DNA from: a virus
Direction: 5' to 3' (one strand)
DNA: 64,000 bases
Virus record (IMG/VR): IMGVR_UViG_3300034060_000702
Span: 1-64,000 of that record
This document shows, piece by piece, positions 59,012 through 64,000 of this stretch; positions within the stretch are counted from its first letter, which is position 1; each line of letters opens with the position of its first letter. The notes under the pieces are model-generated. The model searched no databases, had not been told where the DNA came from, and saw only the letters and a list, made by a program, of their open reading frames with translations. Made by a program: the position numbers and the translations under genes.

Positions 59012-60286
59012 TTACCTACCAAAGATACTTTTTTGTGATCTTGTGATAGGTGGTTTTCTTGCACCTGCTGCTCCTCTATTATCAGTTTGTGAACCTGCAC
59101 CGGATGAAGCTGTTCTTGAAGCTTCTTCTGTTTTCAACATTCTAACTGTTTTTGCATTTGCTTCTTTGTTACCAATTTGCTTTACAGAACTTCTGTAACC
59201 ATCTGGATCACTCAATAACCATAATGCTTCTGCAACTAAACCTGGATTAGTTTTTTCTCCAAATTGGTGTTGTTCTAAATAGTATCCTAAAGCATTTGTC
59301 GGTCTTCCTTTTGAATCCTGATACTTTGATCTATCAATCAATCCATAATATAATGCATTTTGTACTTTCGGATTTAATGGAATACCATTTAATTCAGTTG
59401 TATTTAATGCATTGAAAACAGTTGTTTGATAAACTTTAGTTTGCTCTTGTTTTCTATGTTCTGCCTTTTTTTGATCATCCAACCTATGTTGAATTATCTC
59501 TGCTTGTTTAGCATCTAATTTCGGTTTGTATCTTAATGCATATTTCTCAAGATCACCTCTGTCTTTCAACATGTTTATTTCATCTTCAATTTCTTCCGCA
59601 GAATCAACATCTAATGAGTTTAACCATTGGCGAACAATAACCTCTTGATCATTTGGATTGTCAACATCCAAATCAAAAGTTTCTTGAGCTTTAGCTAACT
59701 GTCCAAAAACAGTTTTAAGGTCACTACCTCCATTTAAAGCATAACTTACTACAGCTTGAACTTCTTCCGGCAATGTTTGAAACAATTCAACTGGTGCATT
59801 TTGTGCAGTTGTTGAAACTTGGTTTTCAATATTTGCAGTAATTAATTCTTTAAAATCATTTACTGTATAATCTGATAAAGGTTTGTCATCATCAAATGCC
59901 TGTAGGATGCCCTCTTCAATCAAACTTGTTGCTGCTTCAATCAAAGCATCTTTAGATAAAGAAGGGCGACCTCCTTTATTTTGAGATTTCTTTGCATCTG
60001 CATCATCATCTTCATTGTCAAGTTCATCATCTACTAATTTACTGATGTCATCATTTGTAATAACAACATCTTTCAATGCATCTGGATTGTTCTTGTCAAT
60101 AGTATCATCATCTAAAAATGATGTATCAACTTTACCTCCATCAAACATACTAGGTTTAACTGGTTCATCTGTACCAATTATTGATTCTGTAACTCCTAGT
60201 AATTCATCTAAATTGTCAAAGTCTACTTCTTCTACATTTGCAGAAGCCGATGTTGCAGCCGCTGCTGCAGTTCCATTGTTTGTCAT
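59012..60286 (-). CDS. Scaffold-type capsid assembly protein candidate (424 aa)
   Basis: It lies between portal and capsid genes, where the scaffold is encoded. The N-terminus is low complexity and acidic (VEEVDFDNLDELLG, DDELDNEDDDADAKK). The centre is helical and charged (EEIEDEINMLKDRGDLEKYA, AEIIQHRLDDQKKAEHRKQE), and the C-terminus is a basic disordered tail (RKPPITRSQKSIFGR), which in scaffolds binds the capsid protein. Its ATG follows the second copy of the bipartite element and an AAACCAACA leader. No protease motif is visible. The scaffold role is inferred from position and composition. Confidence 0.78.
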   Translation of the reverse strand: MTNNGTAAAAATSASANVEEVDFDNLDELLGVTESIIGTDEPVKPSMFDGGKVDTSFLDDDTIDKNNPDALKDVVITNDDISKLVDDELDNEDDDADAKKSQNKGGRPSLSKDALIEAATSLIEEGILQAFDDDKPLSDYTVNDFKELITANIENQVSTTAQNAPVELFQTLPEEVQAVVSYALNGGSDLKTVFGQLAKAQETFDLDVDNPNDQEVIVRQWLNSLDVDSAEEIEDEINMLKDRGDLEKYALRYKPKLDAKQAEIIQHRLDDQKKAEHRKQEQTKVYQTTVFNALNTTELNGIPLNPKVQNALYYGLIDRSKYQDSKGRPTNALGYYLEQHQFGEKTNPGLVAEALWLLSDPDGYRSSVKQIGNKEANAKTVRMLKTEEASRTASSGAGSQTDNRGAAGARKPPITRSQKSIFGR

Positions 60287-60291
60287 AACTG

Positions 60292-60313
60292 TGTTGGTTT
60301 TAATTACTGACTA
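60292..60313 (-). promoter_or_regulatory. Bipartite repeat element, copy 1, leader of scaffold gene
   Basis: The plus strand reads TGTTGGTTT, six bases, CTGACTA; the minus strand reads TAGTCAG-N6-AAACCAACA five bases before the scaffold ATG. The same two blocks occur at 57008-57033 and, inverted, at 41350-41371. It is probably a phage promoter or translation-leader element; the function is inferred from position. Confidence 0.55.
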
Positions 60314-60401
60314 TATATAATATAAGCAAAAATATTCAATTTTAAATAATATATGTTTAACTATTTTAAATGAACTAAATATTAAGCGGTAGTATATGGT
60401 T

Positions 60402-60433
60402 AAAACCTAACAAATTGTTATTTGCTAGGTTTT
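60402..60433 (-). terminator. Intrinsic terminator at the end of the portal gene
   Basis: On the minus strand a 14-bp stem (60433-60420 pairs with 60415-60402, one G-T pair) with a four-base loop surrounds the portal stop codon, and its distal arm ends in TTTT. The hairpin overlaps the last codons of the portal gene, so termination would follow translation closely. Confidence 0.72.
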
Positions 60434-63156
60434 TTATCATACTGATTTTTGTTTTCTCTTGCAACTTGTAGATCTATTTGTTTATCCATTGCAGCTTGGT
60501 TAAGTTTCTGTTTTTCAATCTCTAACTTTTGTTGTGCAAGATTTGTTCTAGTTGCTTCTTTTTCTTGATTGAATCCCATAGTTTCTTGATACTGATCATT
60601 TTTACGCATTGCATCTAATGTATCAGTAAAATCAGATTGTTGATTTTGATTGATGTCTTGTTGAGCACCATATCCTGCAGCTTTAATTTCTGCTTCAAGT
60701 AATCTGTTTCTTCTATCTTTTTCTTTCTCTCTAGACTCATGATCAAACACCATTTGTTTCTCTTTTTGTCTTGCTTGAATTTCTGCTTGTTGAGCTTCTT
60801 GTGCTTGTTGTTGTTGTGCTTGTTGTTGAGCTTGAGCTTTAGCCTCAATAGATTTAAGAGCATTGTTAAGAGAACCAATTGAATCTGCCTGCATAACACC
60901 TCCCAATTCATAAATAGATGCACCAGTAGTGTTGTTTTGTACAAACATTTGTTTTAACTGTTCAAGAATAGTTCTATGATTTACATTTGTAGTACCATAG
61001 CAATTCAAATCTGCTAATAACAAATCTGTACCATTGATTTCGAAATTAGTTCTTTCATCTGGAGAAATCATTCCTTGTAACTTCACTGAAGGTTTTGTAG
61101 AATGATAAAACTGTGCAAGATCAGTTCTCATCTGGTGAACTCTAGGCATTAAGTGATCTGAATGCTGAATGAAGTAAACTTCAGTCTGTGCAAAAGAACC
61201 AGTCATTGCTTGTTCTACTCCGGTAGCAGTATTTATTTGACCAAGTTGTTGGCCCATTCTTTGAGGATTTAATCCTACAACTTCCATTGCTTGTTGCTTA
61301 AAATAATTTGCAAGTTGAATTCTTGATTGCAACCTTGCAGTTTGTTCTAAGTTTAAAGTTTGGTAGTGTTGAAAATTAGATGTTGTTTCTGTATTTTGAA
61401 TAGAAGGATCTAAGGGCAACATTGAAAAATCTTTCATCGCTACATAAGCTTTAGCAAGATTCCCTTTACCCCAGTCTTCTCCCATTGAATGTCTTGGTAA
61501 TGCATTTTGGTCTAACACCACAACAGTACCAATTTCATCTATAAGAATATCTGCTATCTGATTGTTACATAAATTGTATCCAATCTGTGCAGGCTTCATC
61601 TGGTCAACCAATGATGTAGATTTAGTATTTCTATCCGAGAATACTCTTCCTTCAATTGGTAACTTACAACCATACATTGAAGAATCTCCTTTAAATTGAA
61701 ATCTTAATGGTCCAGGTGTAGGTCTTCCAACTCCTATGTACATAGAATCAAAATCACCATCATCATTTAAGTAATTAAATACAGATCTATTGTTTCCAAT
61801 TTTTACACCAGCATTAGTTTGGTTAATCCAAATCCAATCAATATGATCTCCAAATACAAGATTATCTGCACTTCTTACATCAGTAAATGACATGTTGTAA
61901 ATTGGATTTGTTCTAACTACATAATTCTCATCAATGATTTCAGTCACAACTTGACCATCTTCATCAATTTTAGTTAAGTTACCAATTCTTCTTTGTGTTT
62001 TCCAATATACATGAGTAACTCTTAACATTTCAGAGTTATTGATATATCCTGTGTGCTCACTTTCTCCAAGTACCCAAGATACAATATCGCTTGATTCAAT
62101 GTTTGAATCGATATGAGCTAAGTGTCTTTTCATATCAACACCCATAACTCTATTCTCATCATAGGTTTCATCGGAATTGTATAATGAACCATCATTTGGA
62201 ATACCATCAACAAGATATTTTGCTGAACTGGAAGGATTCAATCTTTCTAGTTTTTCCAATTGTTCATCAGTCATCAAGTAACCATGTATATCAATTACAT
62301 CTGCAATAGACATCATATCAATAAAACCAGAATAGTTTCCTTGAGAAACATATTTAGTTGAAGGTGATTTATGGTAAAAAGTCAAAGCAGGATTCAATAC
62401 TTCAACATCATAGTCATCTTCAAGCATCCTAAAGTGCCAGAATTCCGAATCTGTAATTAAGGAATCTCTAAAAGCAACTTCTTCCAGTTCATCCATGTGA
62501 AATCTATTAACATCAATAGCATGTTGCTTAACAGCCCATTGCTCACTTAATGTTTGATATGATTTAGAATAGAACTTTTCAATTTGTGGTAATTTCTTTA
62601 ATGCTTCTGGATCGATTTGCTGTTTAGCTTCTTCTGATTCAGGATCCATTCCCATCTCAATCATTTTAGATATAAGTTTCTGGGAAGCATCTTGAATTAA
62701 AGCACTACCAATTTCATCAGCTTTCTTATTCATTATCTCATTGTATGAATACTCATCCAATGCGCGATAATCTATTTTAGTATTTCTTTTAGCAAACTCA
62801 CTAACAAGTGTATTTACAATGTTTGGAATTATTGGATAGAATTTTAATTCCATTGCAGAATCTGTATCTTCTACAAGTACATCCAATATGTCAACCATAT
62901 CATTGTCTACTTCTGGAATATAATCAGTCTTATCAATTACACCTTTTGCAAGTTTGTAATTCTTCATCAATCTTCTTGACTTCTCTCTGATTTGTTTTAT
63001 CCCTTGCCATTCAATCCAATCAATGTTATGTCTATACCATTCTTCATCCTTTTCCTCTATAGGTAAGAACTGAATTGGTTGTGTGAATACATTATATCTA
63101 TTTTTATTTTTAGATTTTTTTCCACCTTTAAGGTCCATTGCATTTAATACTTCCAT
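60418..63156 (-). CDS. Portal protein
   Basis: The 912-aa protein directly follows the terminase with one base between stop and start. The body has portal-like blocks: EEWYRHNIDWIEWQGIKQIR early, YSGFIDMMSIADVIDIHGYL, TDVRSADNLVFGDHIDWIWI, LQSRIQLANYFKQQAMEVVG then LNPQRMGQ, and PRVHQMRTDLAQFYHSTKP. The C-terminal 180 residues are Gln/Ala-rich coiled coil (AKAQAQQQAQQQQAQEAQQ), expected to form the long barrel inside the capsid, where cargo could dock. Crassvirales portals have this length. The gene ends inside a 14-bp hairpin terminator. Confidence 0.88.
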   Translation of the reverse strand: MEVLNAMDLKGGKKSKNKNRYNVFTQPIQFLPIEEKDEEWYRHNIDWIEWQGIKQIREKSRRLMKNYKLAKGVIDKTDYIPEVDNDMVDILDVLVEDTDSAMELKFYPIIPNIVNTLVSEFAKRNTKIDYRALDEYSYNEIMNKKADEIGSALIQDASQKLISKMIEMGMDPESEEAKQQIDPEALKKLPQIEKFYSKSYQTLSEQWAVKQHAIDVNRFHMDELEEVAFRDSLITDSEFWHFRMLEDDYDVEVLNPALTFYHKSPSTKYVSQGNYSGFIDMMSIADVIDIHGYLMTDEQLEKLERLNPSSSAKYLVDGIPNDGSLYNSDETYDENRVMGVDMKRHLAHIDSNIESSDIVSWVLGESEHTGYINNSEMLRVTHVYWKTQRRIGNLTKIDEDGQVVTEIIDENYVVRTNPIYNMSFTDVRSADNLVFGDHIDWIWINQTNAGVKIGNNRSVFNYLNDDGDFDSMYIGVGRPTPGPLRFQFKGDSSMYGCKLPIEGRVFSDRNTKSTSLVDQMKPAQIGYNLCNNQIADILIDEIGTVVVLDQNALPRHSMGEDWGKGNLAKAYVAMKDFSMLPLDPSIQNTETTSNFQHYQTLNLEQTARLQSRIQLANYFKQQAMEVVGLNPQRMGQQLGQINTATGVEQAMTGSFAQTEVYFIQHSDHLMPRVHQMRTDLAQFYHSTKPSVKLQGMISPDERTNFEINGTDLLLADLNCYGTTNVNHRTILEQLKQMFVQNNTTGASIYELGGVMQADSIGSLNNALKSIEAKAQAQQQAQQQQAQEAQQAEIQARQKEKQMVFDHESREKEKDRRNRLLEAEIKAAGYGAQQDINQNQQSDFTDTLDAMRKNDQYQETMGFNQEKEATRTNLAQQKLEIEKQKLNQAAMDKQIDLQVARENKNQYDKKPSK

Positions 63157-63157
63157 A

Positions 63158-64000
63158 CTATCTTAAATTTTTGAATGCACTTCTTTGTTTTTTAAAACCA
63201 CTATTGGAATTATTCATACCAATATTTTTAAAAGGGCTTCTGTTTAATTTATACAAATTTTCTGAATTATCCAAATATTCTGTGTCTTCATGTTCAATTC
63301 TTACAGTTGTTCCTCTATTTGATTCCTGAATTTTAACAAATGTAATTAATGCGCCTAAAGAAATCAATCTATCGACATTTAATCCTGGTTGGTATGCTTC
63401 CATTTCAACCATTGCCATTATATCCGGAATTCTAGATACTCCAAATTGAATTATATTTACATTTCCATCTTCGCTATACTCAACATCTAATTCCTCTTTT
63501 AAGAATTCAATCAGATAACTCAACATAACTGTTTTAAATATGGTTGAAACATTTCGCCATCCATATTGTTGAAATTGGGTTTTTGATGCTTGTATTTCTT
63601 TAGAAAAGACCATTTGAGATGAAGGCACTAAATACTTCTGTTTTCTTTTAAATTGCATGTGTTGAATAAACAAGGGTACATTGTTCTCAACAACTGTCCA
63701 AGCTTGATACCATTCAATCATTAATTCTAATCTCTCATGTGTTTTATTAATGTCATCAAATCGACCACACCATGAAGCAACTATCTTATCACCTTCAATA
63801 AAGTTTTCTACTTCACCATTCTGTTGTATTCTTTGTACCTGTACAGGATTTTTGTAAATGTAAATTGAACATAGAGATTCGGAAGTTGTAGTTTTTCCTT
63901 CTCCAACTGGATCGACAGATGCAAAGTATGTTGTACAAAATTTAATTTCATCATCCGGTTCTTCCCATACTTGAATTACTCCAGTTTTATCTTCAGCATT
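63158..64000 (-). CDS. terL: Terminase large subunit, C-terminal nuclease domain (partial)
   Basis: The frame continues from the stop (TAG) at 63158 through an internal Met at 63721 to the window edge, so the true start is outside; 280 residues are visible. Hand translation of the upstream part gives CTTYFASVDPVGEGKTTTSE, then DKIVASWCGRF and MIEWYQAWTVVENN. This fits an RNase H-fold packaging nuclease: Asp in the SVDP strand, Glu in VVENN, and a later Asp in NVDRLISLGALI, corresponding to the three metal ligands of terminases. The ATPase half lies beyond the window. The C-terminus is basic (FKKQRSAFKNLR). Confidence 0.88.
   Translation of the reverse strand, partial: NAEDKTGVIQVWEEPDDEIKFCTTYFASVDPVGEGKTTTSESLCSIYIYKNPVQVQRIQQNGEVENFIEGDKIVASWCGRFDDINKTHERLELMIEWYQAWTVVENNVPLFIQHMQFKRKQKYLVPSSQMVFSKEIQASKTQFQQYGWRNVSTIFKTVMLSYLIEFLKEELDVEYSEDGNVNIIQFGVSRIPDIMAMVEMEAYQPGLNVDRLISLGALITFVKIQESNRGTTVRIEHEDTEYLDNSENLYKLNRSPFKNIGMNNSNSGFKKQRSAFKNLR

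Noticed and set aside
41271-60324. The 12-mer ATATATAATATA in three leaders (41271, 51323, 60313)
   Set aside because: Distances to the start codons vary (2, 3 and 27 bases) and simple AT alternation is expected by chance in AT-rich leaders.
563-63329. Many plus-strand frames of 60-121 codons
   Set aside because: All lie antisense to long, well-supported minus-strand genes and show no recognisable domains; their Ser/Leu/Phe-rich composition is that of antisense shadow.
63158-63721. A separate 187-aa gene starting at an internal Met
   Set aside because: The frame continues upstream to the window edge with terminase nuclease motifs, so this is only the C-terminal end of the large terminase.
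1-64000. Stop-codon reassignment as in some crAss-like phages
   Set aside because: Genes end normally with TAA, TAG (terminase) and TGA (163-aa gene), and the long frames need no suppressed stops.

Overview
This window is about half of the genome of a crAss-like tailed phage (order Crassvirales) of a Bacteroidota host. The evidence is the gene order: terminase, portal, scaffold, HK97-type capsid protein, ring proteins, a large tail nozzle (muzzle) protein, then several giant virion proteins, one of which carries the DxDxD catalytic loop of the crAss-like virion RNA polymerase. The DNA is visibly AT-rich. Start codons are preceded by A-rich leaders rather than Shine-Dalgarno sequences, as is usual in Bacteroidota and their phages. 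Every credible gene lies on the minus strand, so the text below runs from right (64000) to left (1). The standard bacterial code fits; TAA, TAG and TGA all serve as stops.

Head and packaging (64000-52.7 kb): the C-terminal half of the large terminase (cut by the window edge), portal, acidic scaffold candidate, major capsid protein, a 73-aa capsid-associated protein, a 332-aa virion protein, four very small basic Lys/Gly/Ala-rich proteins, a 234-aa connector-like protein and a 544-aa structural protein with an inserted beta-rich domain.

Tail fibre and adhesion block (52.7-41.4 kb): small Cys-rich proteins including a 42-aa zinc-ribbon protein, a beta-helix fibre, three collagen-like fibres (one with a tail-collar tip), a protein with a domain common in Bacteroidota surface proteins, and a 1005-aa adhesin with two copies of a beta domain, Cys modules and a von Willebrand A domain.

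Tail core (41.3-34.2 kb): three small conserved structural proteins and the 1664-aa nozzle/muzzle protein.

Giant cargo block (34.1-1 kb): 781, 947, 1169, 2369 and 4674 aa proteins, then 297 aa and at least 1096 aa (cut by the left edge). By analogy with known crAss-like virions, several of these are probably packaged and injected. The 4674-aa chain is the most remarkable object here. It carries a zincin metalloprotease motif, the RNA polymerase core, an AlkB-type dioxygenase, a Rossmann/SLOG-like domain, an ASCH domain and a C-terminal RecD/Dda-type helicase. The leftmost protein has a second, similarly built zincin domain.

Regulation: five convincing intrinsic terminators on the minus strand divide the module into transcription units, and a bipartite element (GTTGGTTT, 6-10 nt, CTGACTA) occurs three times in intergenic DNA. 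No gap between genes exceeds about 135 bases, so there is no long non-coding stretch. I saw no tRNA, CRISPR array, insertion sequence or integrase. Plus-strand open frames and short minus-strand frames inside large genes were judged to be shadows.
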